Part shown: positions 1 through 8,621 of the stretch, piece by piece | How the letters are laid out: every line of letters starts with the position of its first letter | Position numbering within the stretch: position 1 is the first letter of the stretch | Source: Tangfeifania diversioriginum | Lineage (GTDB): Bacteria; Bacteroidota; Bacteroidia; Bacteroidales; Prolixibacteraceae | DNA: 64,000 nucleotides | Assembly (NCBI RefSeq): GCF_900141875.1 | Contig: NZ_FQZE01000015.1 | Coordinates: 1 to 64,000 of the forward strand | Direction: 5' to 3' | The notes under the pieces: model-generated | The model's database searches: none | Told to the model about the DNA's origin: nothing | Seen by the model: the letters and a program-made list of their open reading frames with translations, nothing else | Translations under genes and position numbers: made by a program

Positions 1-80
1 ATTAAGATACTGATTATCAGGGGTTTAATCAAATATTCCGATGGTTTATTTTGCTCATTTTCAAATAGTTATCCACATTT

Positions 81-419
81 TTAACGAAGTATTGTAAGTT
101 TATCTTGTTCATTATTTATTTGATTCTCGATGTTAGCATTTTTTGCTTCCAAACCACTAATTTCTTGTTTGATTTCGCTTTTCCTTTCGCTTTGTTTCAT
201 TTCGTCTTGTTGGATATAGCGAGTAAGTTGCATATAAATAGCGTGCAGCTTAGGTAATAATGCTTGGGACGAACCTCCACAATAACCCGCATCTTTGGTC
301 CCACGGGCAGTATATGATGCTCCTGATATGACAGCAATTGAACTATCGCCATCACCTTTGAGAAGTTTCATCTCGGCTGCATTATTTCTTTGAGTTGTGA
401 AGATATCCTTTAGTCCCAT
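81..419 (-). CDS. Hypothetical protein with C-terminal coiled coil
   Basis: A 112-residue protein of unknown function. The N-terminal half (about residues 1-60) is mixed and contains a Gly/Cys patch (GYCGGSS). The C-terminal half is a charged coiled coil rich in Glu, Lys, Asn and Gln. The protein stops abruptly at the end of the coil, so it may be a C-terminally shortened relative of a longer family; that is inference. It starts two bases after the stop of the TerB-like gene at 422-820, so the two are almost certainly co-transcribed and translationally coupled. No signal peptide or membrane segment is visible. I do not recognise a named family. Confidence 0.6.
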   Translation of the reverse strand: MGLKDIFTTQRNNAAEMKLLKGDGDSSIAVISGASYTARGTKDAGYCGGSSQALLPKLHAIYMQLTRYIQQDEMKQSERKSEIKQEISGLEAKNANIENQINNEQDKLTILR

Positions 420-421
420 GA

Positions 422-820
422 TTACGAATTTTTAATGATTTGTAAAATTTCTTCAAATGACTTTTCTGCTTTTGCTTGCTTCAAAAGGAATTCAGAAATC
501 TCCACTACGTTTTCATTCGCAAAACCAAGTCGTTTACTTGCTTCTTGTAGAATTTCTTTTTCTCTGTCATCAATTCTACCATCTGCCCAAGCAATGCGAG
601 ATAAGTTATACAAATATTCTATCCTATCATCGTCACTCAGATTTTCATTCGACACAAAAGTGTTTGGTGAAAAAATAGCACGTTGAATTTCTTCTTCGGA
701 AATATCGCCTTTTTCTTTTCCAATTTGGTAAAGGATTGCTATTTCATTTGGGTGTACTTCTTCATCCGCTAACAACATTTGATATAAACCTAAAAACATT
801 TTTTTCTCATTTTCAATCAT
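422..820 (-). CDS. TerB-like (tellurite-resistance family) protein
   Basis: A 132-residue all-helical protein resembling the TerB/DjlA N-terminal family. The duplicated acidic helical motif typical of TerB is visible as LADEEVHPNEIAIL (about residues 17-30) and WADGRIDDREKEIL (about residues 78-91), which in TerB relatives binds metal. It is cytoplasmic with no signal peptide. TerB-like domains occur in stress and envelope-associated systems and do not imply tellurite resistance by themselves. The partner gene starts two bases downstream. No other ter gene is in the window, so the role remains open. Confidence 0.7.
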   Translation of the reverse strand: MIENEKKMFLGLYQMLLADEEVHPNEIAILYQIGKEKGDISEEEIQRAIFSPNTFVSNENLSDDDRIEYLYNLSRIAWADGRIDDREKEILQEASKRLGFANENVVEISEFLLKQAKAEKSFEEILQIIKNS

Positions 821-896
821 TTCGTTTGCTTTTAAAGTTATTTCCTATGGTTAAAAAAATTATATTTTGGTCTCTATTTAAACTTCCCCAGAATAA

Positions 897-1200
897 TTTA
901 TATATCCAATAAAAAAAATTAATTCACCCCATCAGGTATGTAGTATTGCACACCTTCTATGTATTTATTCCTTTCTTTAAAATTTCTGATTTTCCTGTTG
1001 TCTTCGGGTTTCATAAGCGGCCCGGTTTTTATTTAGTTTTTGCTTTAGTTATATGGTTTTAAATGTAGCAACCTTTTGATAATTAACCAAATATTTTTTG
1101 AACCGGCCGCGAATTCAACACAGAAAAAGGCGTCGTGCTTCTGCTTATTTTATGGTAAAACAGCAACGCGGTGAAATCGCGCGGGAGCGGAGCCGGCATT
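897..1200. repeat. Imperfect direct repeat, copy 1 (downstream of thioredoxin gene)
   Basis: About 300 bases that align almost end to end with 2972-3256, the region on the other side of the 1199-2920 gene. Long shared blocks are at about 931-1020 and 1040-1105. The part at about 1103-1195 folds into a stem (CCGCGA paired with TCGCGCGG) whose G-to-A differences from copy 2 occur on both arms, so pairing is kept. On the minus strand the repeat also holds a short ORF (919-1014). This covers the otherwise gene-free stretch 821-1198. Confidence 0.75.
919..1014 (-). CDS. Small ORF (31 aa) within the flanking repeat
   Basis: ATG to TAA on the minus strand encodes 31 residues beginning MKPEDNRKIRNFKERNKY and ending in an aromatic stretch (VQYYIP). 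The equivalent position in repeat copy 2 (3035-3085) begins MKPDDNNKIRNFKDKE and stops after 16 residues because of a one-base insertion. Several differences between the copies are silent or conservative, which hints at past coding. It could be a small protein, a uORF, or the 5' relic of a decayed gene. I do not recognise the family. Confidence 0.25.
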   Translation of the reverse strand: MKPEDNRKIRNFKERNKYIEGVQYYIPDGVN

Positions 1201-2920
1201 ATTTTTCTACCAAAAGTTTTTTCAATTCCTCTTTTTCCAAATACGACATTCTGCTAATAGCTCCTGCCTTGTAGTTTCCGCTTTTATCGATAAAAGCATA
1301 ACTTGGAAAGCCTCCAAAAGAGAATAACTTCATCAATTCACTTTCAATGCTTGACTCAACAAATAAATGAGTTCCCCCCACTTCTAATTCAATTATCTTT
1401 GCCTTCCAGCTCTCTATGTCCGAGCCACTTGAAGTACACAAATAAACAAATTCTATGGGTTGGCTCTTAAACTCCTCGCGCAGTTTTTTGCTAAAAGGCA
1501 TTTCATCCAAACAAGGACCACACCAGGTCGCCCAAAAATCCAGGATGAGAGCTTTGTTATTAAACGCTGTTTTTATATTAGAAAGTAATTCTTCAGCTTT
1601 TAACTTATCGACTTTATATAATTTTGCACCAAATGGCATCTCGGCAATTGGCTCCCCAATGTTTTTGGTTGATGTAAAACTTTTTTCACCTTTCAGAATA
1701 CGTTCAATTGAAGCCATTTTCTCAATACTTTCTTTATAACCTGATTCTAAAATCTCTTTACACCATTCTGTATTTATTGTATTTAGTGCGGTTTCAATAA
1801 TTACTTTTTTCTCTTTTGGGTCTTTACTTGTTAGTTTGAGTTTTAAAAAATCGGCCTTACTGTCGGTAAAAAGACTGTCAATATATTTTAATGTTTTTGA
1901 GGTTTGAAAAGCAGTAATCGTATCATTTAGCAGAGGATATATGCTTTCTGATAGTTCTCTAAATCTGATGGTGTCAAAAGGGTTACCCCGTTCAGATTGA
2001 GCTTTTATATTAGAATATTCATTGACTTTAACTTTTTCTGCGTCTGATAATTTAGTGTATCCAAGAAAATCATCCACAATAATTGGCTCATATTTCCCTG
2101 CTCGTCTTCCCAGATAGGTAAAAAGATAGTTATAAAACGAGGAACCATTATTTGATACCAAATAAGGTTTATGGTTTATTATATCATTAAATAGATTTTC
2201 ACTCATTTTGGGACCAGTCGGACTCCAATGCCGGACGCACAGATCTCCGTAATATTCAGATAATCTTTCATTTTTCAGGATCCAGGAATAGGGTGATGGA
2301 TTCTTTTCGATAAATTCATCGTCAATGTTATGGAGCAATATATAAAGGCTATCATATTTTGATAAAAAACTTTCATAATCTAAATTTTTGTCCCTGCTTA
2401 ACGTTGAAAGTTTTTCCGCGATACTAAGTTGTTCCTCTCGTTTGTAAAGTATGTGGTTATTCAGAAAGGTATTCAGTTCTCCGTCGGTGCCTAAATACTT
2501 CACACCTGCTCCGTTCATATATACTCGTTTTTCCCTTAAACTATCTGCATCAAGTTCAATGTACAAATCAGAATTGGCATAAATACCTGCGTAAAAAGAT
2601 TCTCCAATGTGTAGCCAAATCTGTTGATATGGGAAGGCATAATCAATTTCTAATTCGAAGGTTCCGTCAGCATTAAGGATTCCGTACTTTTTAACTTGAA
2701 ATTGGTCCTGGTCAAAAGGAGTTACAATTGAATATTCTAATTTGGTATTTTCAATTTCTTCATCTGTAAGATTAAGCACCTTCCCCTCAACAACCGGAAT
2801 ATTTTTTTCATTAAAAAAGTACTTATCAAATTTTTTATCTTCGATACTGATTTTATGCTCTGCGTTACATGCAATCATAAAAATTGCAATCAAGAATAAG
2901 ATTGTAGTTTTAGTTTTCAT
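1199..2920 (-). CDS. TlpA-like thiol-disulfide oxidoreductase, lipoprotein
   Basis: About 573 residues. The start chosen is the internal ATG whose product begins with a lipoprotein signal peptide (MKTKTTILFL, lipobox ending IAC), giving a membrane-anchored periplasmic protein; an upstream in-frame ATG at 2959 would add 13 residues before the signal. The C-terminal ~140 residues are a thioredoxin fold with the active site WCGPC in the context DFWATWCGPC, as in TlpA/ResA-type reductases. The ~420-residue N-terminal region is typical in length of Bacteroidota TlpA-like proteins and has no motif I can name. It probably reduces or exchanges disulfides in periplasmic proteins. The gene stands alone between two copies of a ~290-bp repeat. 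Confidence 0.8.
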   Translation of the reverse strand: MKTKTTILFLIAIFMIACNAEHKISIEDKKFDKYFFNEKNIPVVEGKVLNLTDEEIENTKLEYSIVTPFDQDQFQVKKYGILNADGTFELEIDYAFPYQQIWLHIGESFYAGIYANSDLYIELDADSLREKRVYMNGAGVKYLGTDGELNTFLNNHILYKREEQLSIAEKLSTLSRDKNLDYESFLSKYDSLYILLHNIDDEFIEKNPSPYSWILKNERLSEYYGDLCVRHWSPTGPKMSENLFNDIINHKPYLVSNNGSSFYNYLFTYLGRRAGKYEPIIVDDFLGYTKLSDAEKVKVNEYSNIKAQSERGNPFDTIRFRELSESIYPLLNDTITAFQTSKTLKYIDSLFTDSKADFLKLKLTSKDPKEKKVIIETALNTINTEWCKEILESGYKESIEKMASIERILKGEKSFTSTKNIGEPIAEMPFGAKLYKVDKLKAEELLSNIKTAFNNKALILDFWATWCGPCLDEMPFSKKLREEFKSQPIEFVYLCTSSGSDIESWKAKIIELEVGGTHLFVESSIESELMKLFSFGGFPSYAFIDKSGNYKAGAISRMSYLEKEELKKLLVEK

Positions 2921-2971
2921 ATTTCTTAAGGTTTTACCTGGTTTCATTGTTTTACTCATATAGTTTATATA

Positions 2972-3256
2972 TTATATCCAGCAAAAGTGAACAACACACC
3001 CCATCCAGCCATGCATTGCACACCTTTTGGGTATTTATTCCTTATCTTTAAAATTCCTGATTTTATTGTTGTCATCGGGTTTCATAAGCGGCCCGGGTTT
3101 CTTTTAGTATTTTGCTTTAGTTTTACGGTTTTAAATGTAGCAACCTTTTGAGAATTAACCAAATATTTTTTTGAACCGGCCACAAACACAAGGCAGGAAA
3201 GGTGTGACGCTTTCTGCTTATTTTATGAAAAAAAGCAATGCGATGAAATTGTGTGG
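2972..3256. repeat. Imperfect direct repeat, copy 2 (upstream of thioredoxin gene)
   Basis: This is the second copy of the repeat at 897-1200, in the same orientation. It lies directly upstream of the thioredoxin-like gene and must contain or replace its promoter. It carries the frameshifted 16-codon ORF at 3035-3085 (minus strand) and a stem with CCACAA paired to TTGTGTGG, covarying with copy 1. Confidence 0.75.
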
Positions 3257-3269
3257 GAGCGGGCTTTTA

Positions 3270-3411
3270 TTCCACGCAAAGCACGCAAAATGACACACGC
3301 CAAAACCGCAAAGGAAAGCTTGATAGAAGAGAATAATGCAATCTATAATCTTCAATACTTGTATCCTTTGCGCTTTTTGCGTAAACGTATTTTTGCGGCC
3401 TTCGCGTGGAA
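3270..3411. repeat. MITE-like imperfect inverted repeat (~45-bp arms)
   Basis: The arms at 3270-3313 and 3366-3411 are imperfect reverse complements (outer ends TTCCACGC and GCGTGGAA) separated by about 52 bases. Both arms carry short repeated CGCAAA-type units. Sequences of this kind are scattered between genes in many Bacteroidota and are often seen around GxxExxY-family genes; a relic of that family occurs at 22697-22812. No coding function is seen. Short ORFs over it are accidental. Confidence 0.65.
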
Positions 3412-3655
3412 ATTTTTCTCCTCCTGTCAAATGAACTTATTCTTCAATCAACGTTGCCGTGTATTCCACTGAAAATTTGACAGATTTTAATCGGAGTAAT
3501 TCACAATTCAACTACTAACAACTGACAACGAGGCAGTTGTAGCGAAATCCTGACATTCAAAAACCGGTAAAATCTACGTGGTATGCCATTTGATATTGTG
3601 CTTACAGAAAATTTAAAAAAATGTTGAACCATTAAAAGAAAAGGAGGGTTAAGCC

Positions 3656-4096
3656 ATGACACTCGCAAGAAGAAATGAAGGTTATTTTCCATCGTTTATC
3701 GATCGTTTTTTTAATAACGATTTAATGGACTGGGGTACTTCAAACTTTTCAAGTACCAACACATCGTTGCCGGCAGTTAATGTAAAAGAAACCGACGATG
3801 ATTACTTCATCGAAGTGGCAGCTCCGGGGATGAGCAAAAAAGACTTCAATGTCAATTTCCAGAACAACGTGTTGACAATTTCTTCTGAAAAGAAAAATGA
3901 AAAAGAAGAAAAAGAAGACAGCTATACCCGGAAAGAATTCAGCTATCAGTCGTTCCAGCGCTCATTTACAGTGCCCGGAAACGATGTGGACAGCGATAAA
4001 ATTTCGGCCAGTTACGAAAACGGTATTCTGAAGATTAAGCTTCCAAAAAGAGAAGAAGTAAAACCGAAGCCGGCACGTGAAATTAAGATTTCGTAA
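3656..4096 (+). CDS. Small heat-shock protein Hsp20 (alpha-crystallin family)
   Basis: A 146-residue cytoplasmic ATP-independent holdase that binds unfolding proteins during stress. The alpha-crystallin domain spans about residues 40-135. It includes VNVKETDDDYFIEVAAPGM at its start and the conserved A-x-x-x-N-G-I-L signature (ASYENGILKIKLP) near the end, followed by a short C-terminal tail ending IKIS that can serve as the I-x-I-like oligomerisation motif. A strong AGGAGGG ribosome-binding site precedes the ATG. The gene is monocistronic and ends in the terminator at 4153-4180. Length is normal for the family. Confidence 0.93.
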   Translation: MTLARRNEGYFPSFIDRFFNNDLMDWGTSNFSSTNTSLPAVNVKETDDDYFIEVAAPGMSKKDFNVNFQNNVLTISSEKKNEKEEKEDSYTRKEFSYQSFQRSFTVPGNDVDSDKISASYENGILKIKLPKREEVKPKPAREIKIS

Positions 4097-4152
4097 GGGC
4101 CTCCCCTAACCTCCGCCAACTGGCGGAAGGGGAACCGGAGGAAAAACATTAC

Positions 4153-4180
4153 AGGCAGGAATACAGTTCCTGCCTTTTTT
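4153..4180 (+). terminator. Rho-independent terminator of the hsp20 gene
   Basis: A perfect 8-bp stem (AGGCAGGA/TCCTGCCT) with a 7-base loop is followed by six or more T residues, 56 bases after the hsp20 stop codon. Confidence 0.85.
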
Positions 4181-4645
4181 ATGGAAAATTTACGTTACCA
4201 TTTGGGTTTCGCCCAATTCCCTAAAAAGGGAAATCGCGCTAAGCGATACGGTGCTGAAAAATAAAAATAAGCAGATGATTATCTCAGCGCGTTCTCCCCT
4301 GCCAAGGGGAGATGTCGGCAGACAGAGGGGTACAGAAACAAAAAAGAAGAAAGTTAATAGTAAAAATTAGTTAATAGTTGCAGAGGAAAGGCCGAAGCAA
4401 AACCAGAAAAAACTGAATCTTATATGAAGACTTGGCGGGCTTAAAACTTTTTAACAAAATAATTGACCAATTTCTAACACAATAGGTTAAATTCGTGCTC
4501 TCAAAAATTAGACGTTTAGATATATAGAAGAGAGAGGTGGACTTCCGACTTCGTGCTTCCGGCCTCTGACTTTTGACTAAACAGATAAAATAAAAAGGCA
4601 CAGATAAAAACGAAATACAAAAACAATAAAGAATTACATACAGAT
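4181..4645. other. Gene-free leader of the Bat operon with extragenic palindromes
   Basis: No credible gene is seen. Around 4301-4332 lies a CTCCCCTGCCAAGGGGAG palindrome followed by GTCGGCAGACAGAGGGG. A related palindrome (TCCGCCAACTGGCGGA) sits just after hsp20 at 4111-4126, before the terminator. Such GC-rich palindromes are common intergenic repeats in this phylum. The rest is AT-rich and probably holds the operon promoter. Confidence 0.5.
4463..4495 (+). promoter_or_regulatory. Possible Bacteroidota-type promoter of the Bat operon
   Basis: TTG at 4463-4465 and TAAATTCG at 4488-4495 resemble the -33/-7 pair (TTTG, TAnnTTTG), with one mismatch in the -7 box and a spacer of 22 instead of about 19. 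It would give a 5' leader of about 140 bases. Weak evidence. Confidence 0.35.
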
Positions 4646-5641
4646 ATGAACCAGACAGTGGATATAAAAGAGCTAAATGAACGGATTCAAAAAGAGAGTT
4701 CGTTTGTTGACATGGTTTCCATGGAAATGAACAAAGTAATTATCGGTCAGAAACATTTGGTAGAAAGCCTGTTGGTGGGGTTATTGTCCAACGGGCATAT
4801 TCTGCTCGAAGGTGTGCCCGGACTGGCAAAAACACTGGCCATTAAATCGCTGGCCAACACCATCAGCGCCAAATTTTCGCGCATCCAGTTCACCCCCGAC
4901 CTGCTTCCGGCCGACCTTTTGGGAACCATGATTTACAGTCAGAAAAAAGAAGAGTTTTCCATTAAAAAAGGTCCCATTTTCGCCAACTTCATTTTGGCTG
5001 ACGAGATAAACCGCGCGCCCGCAAAAGTGCAGTCAGCGCTGCTCGAGGCCATGCAGGAACGCCAAATCACCATTAGCGATGCTACGTTTAAACTGGAAGA
5101 ACCGTTCCTGGTAATGGCCACCCAAAACCCCATCGAGCAGGAAGGTACTTATCCGTTACCGGAAGCCCAGGTGGATCGTTTTATGCTGAAGGTAGTAATT
5201 GACTACCCCAATAAAGCGGATGAGCAACAAATTATTAACCAGAACCTGCTGAAACAGTATCCTGAAACTTCGCAGATTCTGAAACCGGAAGATATTCTCA
5301 AAGCCCGCGATGTGGTGAAAGATGTTTACATAGACGAAAAAATCCAGAAATACATTGTGGACATCGTATTTGCCACACGCGTACCCGATGAATACAACCT
5401 TTCAAAATACAAGGAAATGATTTCCTACGGCTCGTCGCCCAGGGCGGGAATCAGCCTGGCACAGGCCGCCAAAGCATTTGCGTTTATCAAACGGAGAGGC
5501 TATGTTATTCCTGAAGATGTACGCGCGGTGTGCCCCGATGTAATGCGCCATCGTATTGGGCTGAGCTACGAAGCTGAAGCAAACAATATTACTTCGGAAG
5601 AGATTATTACAGATATTTTGAACACGGTTGAAGTACCGTAG
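4646..5641 (+). CDS. MoxR-family AAA+ ATPase
   Basis: A 331-residue AAA+ ATPase (AAA_3/MoxR), first gene of the Bat operon. The Walker A motif is GVPGLAKT (about residues 56-63), and Walker B with sensor is ILADEINRAPAKVQ, followed by the conserved LLEAMQERQ and ATQNPIEQEGTYPLPEAQ segments. MoxR proteins act as chaperone-like ATPases that work with von Willebrand A (VWA) proteins on metal-dependent or envelope complexes. Here five VWA/TPR partners follow on the same strand. Length is normal for the family. Confidence 0.95.
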   Translation: MNQTVDIKELNERIQKESSFVDMVSMEMNKVIIGQKHLVESLLVGLLSNGHILLEGVPGLAKTLAIKSLANTISAKFSRIQFTPDLLPADLLGTMIYSQKKEEFSIKKGPIFANFILADEINRAPAKVQSALLEAMQERQITISDATFKLEEPFLVMATQNPIEQEGTYPLPEAQVDRFMLKVVIDYPNKADEQQIINQNLLKQYPETSQILKPEDILKARDVVKDVYIDEKIQKYIVDIVFATRVPDEYNLSKYKEMISYGSSPRAGISLAQAAKAFAFIKRRGYVIPEDVRAVCPDVMRHRIGLSYEAEANNITSEEIITDILNTVEVP

Positions 5642-5644
5642 AGA

Positions 5645-5711
5645 AGTTGCAGGTTACAGGTTGCAAGTTACATGTTTTCCAACCTGAAACCTGAAACGTG
5701 AAACCTGAAAC
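5645..5711. repeat. Intergenic GTTRCAGG-type inverted repeat
   Basis: Repeated GTTACAGGTTGCAAGTT units are followed by reverse-complement-like AACCTGAAACCTGAAAC units, making an imperfect palindrome between moxR and the DUF58 gene. A GTG in frame with the next gene lies inside this repeat (5698), which argues that the GTG is not the real start. Confidence 0.6.
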
Positions 5712-5718
5712 GCTTTTC

Positions 5719-6600
5719 ATGGAAGCTACTGAATTATTAAAAAAAGTAAGGCAGATTGAAATTAAAACACGTGGCCTCTCGCGGAATATTTTCGCGGGCG
5801 AATACCACAGTGCTTTTAAAGGACGCGGAATGGCCTTTTCCGAAGTGCGTGAATACCAAATAGGCGACGATATTCGCAGCATCGACTGGAACGTAACGGC
5901 TCGCTACAACCACCCCTATGTAAAAATTTTCGAGGAAGAGAGGGAACTTACCGTGATGTTGCTTATCGACGTAAGCGGCTCCCGCGAATTCGGTTCATTT
6001 GAAAAACTGAAAAAGAATGTCATCACCGAAATTTCAGCCATCCTTTCCTTCTCGGCTATTCAGAATAACGACAAAATCGGGGTCATCTTCTTTTCTGATA
6101 CCATTGAAAAATTTATCCCGCCCAAAAAAGGGAAAAGCCATATTCTGCGCATCATTCGCGAACTGATTGATTTTCATCCGCAACACAGTGGCACCGACAT
6201 AACAGGAGCCATACGCTACCTGACCAACGCCATAAAAAAAAGGTGTACTGCATTTGTTATTTCCGACTTTATGGACGATAACAAAAATTTGGAAATGGCG
6301 CTTTCCATTGCCAATAACAAGCACGATGTGGTGGCGCTTAAAATTTACGATGAACGCGAAAAAGAACTTCCCCCCATTGGAATGATGAAACTCAAAGATG
6401 CCGAAACCGGGGAGTATGTGTGGGTGGACAGCAGTTCGCGCAAAACACGGAAAATTTATGCCGACTGGTGGATTAAACATGCAGCCCGGTTCGATTCCAT
6501 GTTCAAAAAATGCGGTGTGGACTACACGGCAATTAACACGAACCAGGATTACGTAAAATCGTTGATGAACCTTTTTAAAAAGAGGGCACTTAAACAATAA
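5719..6600 (+). CDS. DUF58 domain protein (Bat operon)
   Basis: About 293 residues. The ATG at 5719 is chosen because the alternative GTG at 5698 lies in the intergenic repeat and adds a non-conserved peptide. The DUF58 core is visible (GRGMAFSEVREYQIGDDIR and IDWNVTARYNHPYVKIFEEE), followed by a VWA-like fold with a MIDAS-like D-x-S-x-S (LLIDVSGSREFG). No membrane segment is seen, so it is probably cytoplasmic. DUF58 proteins are constant partners of MoxR ATPases. The next gene starts four bases after the stop, so they are co-transcribed. Confidence 0.92.
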   Translation: MEATELLKKVRQIEIKTRGLSRNIFAGEYHSAFKGRGMAFSEVREYQIGDDIRSIDWNVTARYNHPYVKIFEEERELTVMLLIDVSGSREFGSFEKLKKNVITEISAILSFSAIQNNDKIGVIFFSDTIEKFIPPKKGKSHILRIIRELIDFHPQHSGTDITGAIRYLTNAIKKRCTAFVISDFMDDNKNLEMALSIANNKHDVVALKIYDEREKELPPIGMMKLKDAETGEYVWVDSSSRKTRKIYADWWIKHAARFDSMFKKCGVDYTAINTNQDYVKSLMNLFKKRALKQ

Positions 6601-6604
6601 AAAA

Positions 6605-7606
6605 ATGAAGCTTTTTAAACATACAGCTTTAACACTACTTTTTCTTTTGCCGGCAGTTATTGCTGCAAACGCACAGCGTATAAAAGCTACTGCCAGTATC
6701 GACTCTACCAACATTTTACTGGGCGACCAGGTGAAACTTTTCCTGGAAATCGATCACCCCAAAAATGTGGAAATTGAATTCCCGCAGGTTCCCGATACTC
6801 TACTCGAAAAAATTGAAGTACTCAGCCGCTCGGGCATCGACACTTTTGAACATGACGATGAGTCGTTTCAGAAACAAATACAATCGTACCTGATTACCAG
6901 TTTCGACAGCGGAACCTACCGCATCCCGCCCTACTGGTTCAAACTGGACCTGGACGGACGAATCGACTCGGTGCCCAGCAACGGGGTGACGCTGCGTGTG
7001 CACAGCATTCCCATTGACACCACACGAGGCCCCACCGACATAAAAATGCCTTACGATGCCCCGTTAACCCTGAAGGAGGTTACACCCTATATTCTGGGAA
7101 TAATTTTAATTGGCGCCATCCTGTTTTTTATTCTCTATTCAATCAAACGGAAAAAACAGAACAAACCCATTTTCACGCTGCCTAAAAAGCCCAAAGAACC
7201 CGCGCATGTTATTGCCTTGCGCGAACTCGACCGTATTAAAAGTGAAAAACTCTGGCAGAAAGGAAAAACCAAACAATTTTATAGTGATGTCACCGAAGCC
7301 CTCAGGGGATATATTGAAGACCGTTTTGAAATTCAGGCCATGGAGCAAACTTCCGACGAAACCATTGAAAGTTTCAGGGCAAGGCCCGGTTTGCTGAAAG
7401 ACAAAACATTTGAAAACCTCAGCCAGATTTTAAAACTGGCCGACCTGGTGAAATTTGCCAAATACAAGCCTCTGCCCGACGATGATAATATGGCACTGGT
7501 AAACGCTTACTTTTTTGTGAACGACACAAAAAAAGAAGAAGAAAAGAAACCTGAGAACAAGGCGGATGATGACGATGAAAACGTTGAAGAAGTAGAAATA
7601 AAATAA
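6605..7606 (+). CDS. Bat-operon single-pass membrane protein (BatD/DUF4381-like)
   Basis: 333 residues. There is a cleavable signal peptide (MKLFKHTALTLLFLLPAVIA, ending ANAQ), a periplasmic beta-rich domain (about 25-155) and one transmembrane segment (about 163-180). A cytoplasmic helical domain follows, with the motif KQFYSDVTEALRGYIEDRF seen in Bat-operon proteins related to the C-terminus of BatD. The tail is extremely acidic and basic (EEEKKPENKADDDDENVEE). It lies at the position usually held by an unnamed Bat-associated gene between DUF58 and batA. Its role is probably structural, linking the VWA proteins to the membrane; this is inference. Confidence 0.85.
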   Translation: MKLFKHTALTLLFLLPAVIAANAQRIKATASIDSTNILLGDQVKLFLEIDHPKNVEIEFPQVPDTLLEKIEVLSRSGIDTFEHDDESFQKQIQSYLITSFDSGTYRIPPYWFKLDLDGRIDSVPSNGVTLRVHSIPIDTTRGPTDIKMPYDAPLTLKEVTPYILGIILIGAILFFILYSIKRKKQNKPIFTLPKKPKEPAHVIALRELDRIKSEKLWQKGKTKQFYSDVTEALRGYIEDRFEIQAMEQTSDETIESFRARPGLLKDKTFENLSQILKLADLVKFAKYKPLPDDDNMALVNAYFFVNDTKKEEEKKPENKADDDDENVEEVEIK

Positions 7607-7612
7607 CAAAGG

Positions 7613-8608
7613 ATGTTTGAAGGACTGACATTTAAAAACCCCGATTTTTTTTACCTGCTGTTGGTTATTGTACCAATGGCTGCCTGGTATATTTTTCGGC
7701 AAAAGAAAAACACAGCTAGCATACAGGTTTCCTCTACTGCTTCAGTTTTTAAAGCCCCGAAAACGCTGAGGCACTACCTGCGCCATTTGGTATTTTTACT
7801 GCAGGTGCTGGCCATTGCTGCTTTCACCGTTGTTTTGGCAAGGCCGCAGTCGTCGCGTAACTGGGAAAACGTGACCACCGAAGGGATTGACATTGTAATT
7901 GCGCTCGATATTTCAACCAGTATGCTGGCGCGCGACTTTACCCCCGACCGGCTCGAAGCAGCCAAAGAGGTGGCCATAGAGTTCATATCAGGCCGACAAT
8001 ATGACAGGATGGGCCTGGTAGTTTTTGCCGGAGAAGCATTTACGCAATGCCCGCTTACCACCGACCGTGCCGTTCTGCTCAATCTTTTCAAAGATGTTGA
8101 AACAGGTCTCATTGAAGACGGAACAGCCATTGGTAACGGACTGGCCACTTCGGTAGCACGTTTAAAAGACAGCGATGCCATAAGCAGGGTGGTAATCCTG
8201 CTCACCGACGGCGAAAACAATTCGGGCGAAATTGCCCCGCTCACAGCTGCCGAAATTGCCCGCACATTTGGTATCCGCGTGTATTCCATTGGTGTGGGAA
8301 GCGTGGGAACCGCCCCCTACCCTGTGCAAACACCTTACGGAACTCAGCTACGCGACATTGAAGTTAAAATTGACGAAGAGATGCTGCAAGAGATTTCAAC
8401 CATTACCGACGGTAAATATTTCAGGGCAACCAGCAACACCAAGCTGGAAGAAATTTACGAAGAGATAGATCAGCTGGAAAAATCGAAAATTGAAGTGCGG
8501 GAGTTCAGCCGCAAATCGGAAGAATTTTTGCCGTTTGCACTGGCAGGAATTTTGTTAATTGTTTTAAGCCTGATTTTAAGAACAACAGTATTCAGGAGTA
8601 TCCCTTAA
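7613..8608 (+). CDS. batA: BatA, VWA-domain membrane protein
   Basis: 331 residues with transmembrane helices near residues 10-25 and 58-78 and at the C-terminus (about 305-325). The VWA domain lies between them and faces one side of the membrane. The MIDAS metal site is intact (ALDISTSM, plus downstream Thr and the LTDGEN segment). With batB-E it forms the classic Bacteroides aerotolerance operon; later work links these operons to envelope stress more generally, so the precise role is unsettled. It begins seven bases after the previous gene and 13 bases before batB. Confidence 0.95.
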   Translation: MFEGLTFKNPDFFYLLLVIVPMAAWYIFRQKKNTASIQVSSTASVFKAPKTLRHYLRHLVFLLQVLAIAAFTVVLARPQSSRNWENVTTEGIDIVIALDISTSMLARDFTPDRLEAAKEVAIEFISGRQYDRMGLVVFAGEAFTQCPLTTDRAVLLNLFKDVETGLIEDGTAIGNGLATSVARLKDSDAISRVVILLTDGENNSGEIAPLTAAEIARTFGIRVYSIGVGSVGTAPYPVQTPYGTQLRDIEVKIDEEMLQEISTITDGKYFRATSNTKLEEIYEEIDQLEKSKIEVREFSRKSEEFLPFALAGILLIVLSLILRTTVFRSIP

Positions 8609-8621
8609 AAGACGAAAAAAA

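Noticed and set aside
422-820. Full tellurite-resistance operon
   Set aside because: Only a TerB-like domain is present; terA/C/D/Z genes are absent.
897-1200. Integron attC site
   Set aside because: The repeats are diverged and symmetric around one gene; I cannot identify the R' and R'' core sites and no integrase is present.
5698-5718. GTG start for the DUF58 gene
   Set aside because: The codon lies inside an intergenic repeat and the resulting N-terminus is not family-like; the ATG at 5719 is preferred.
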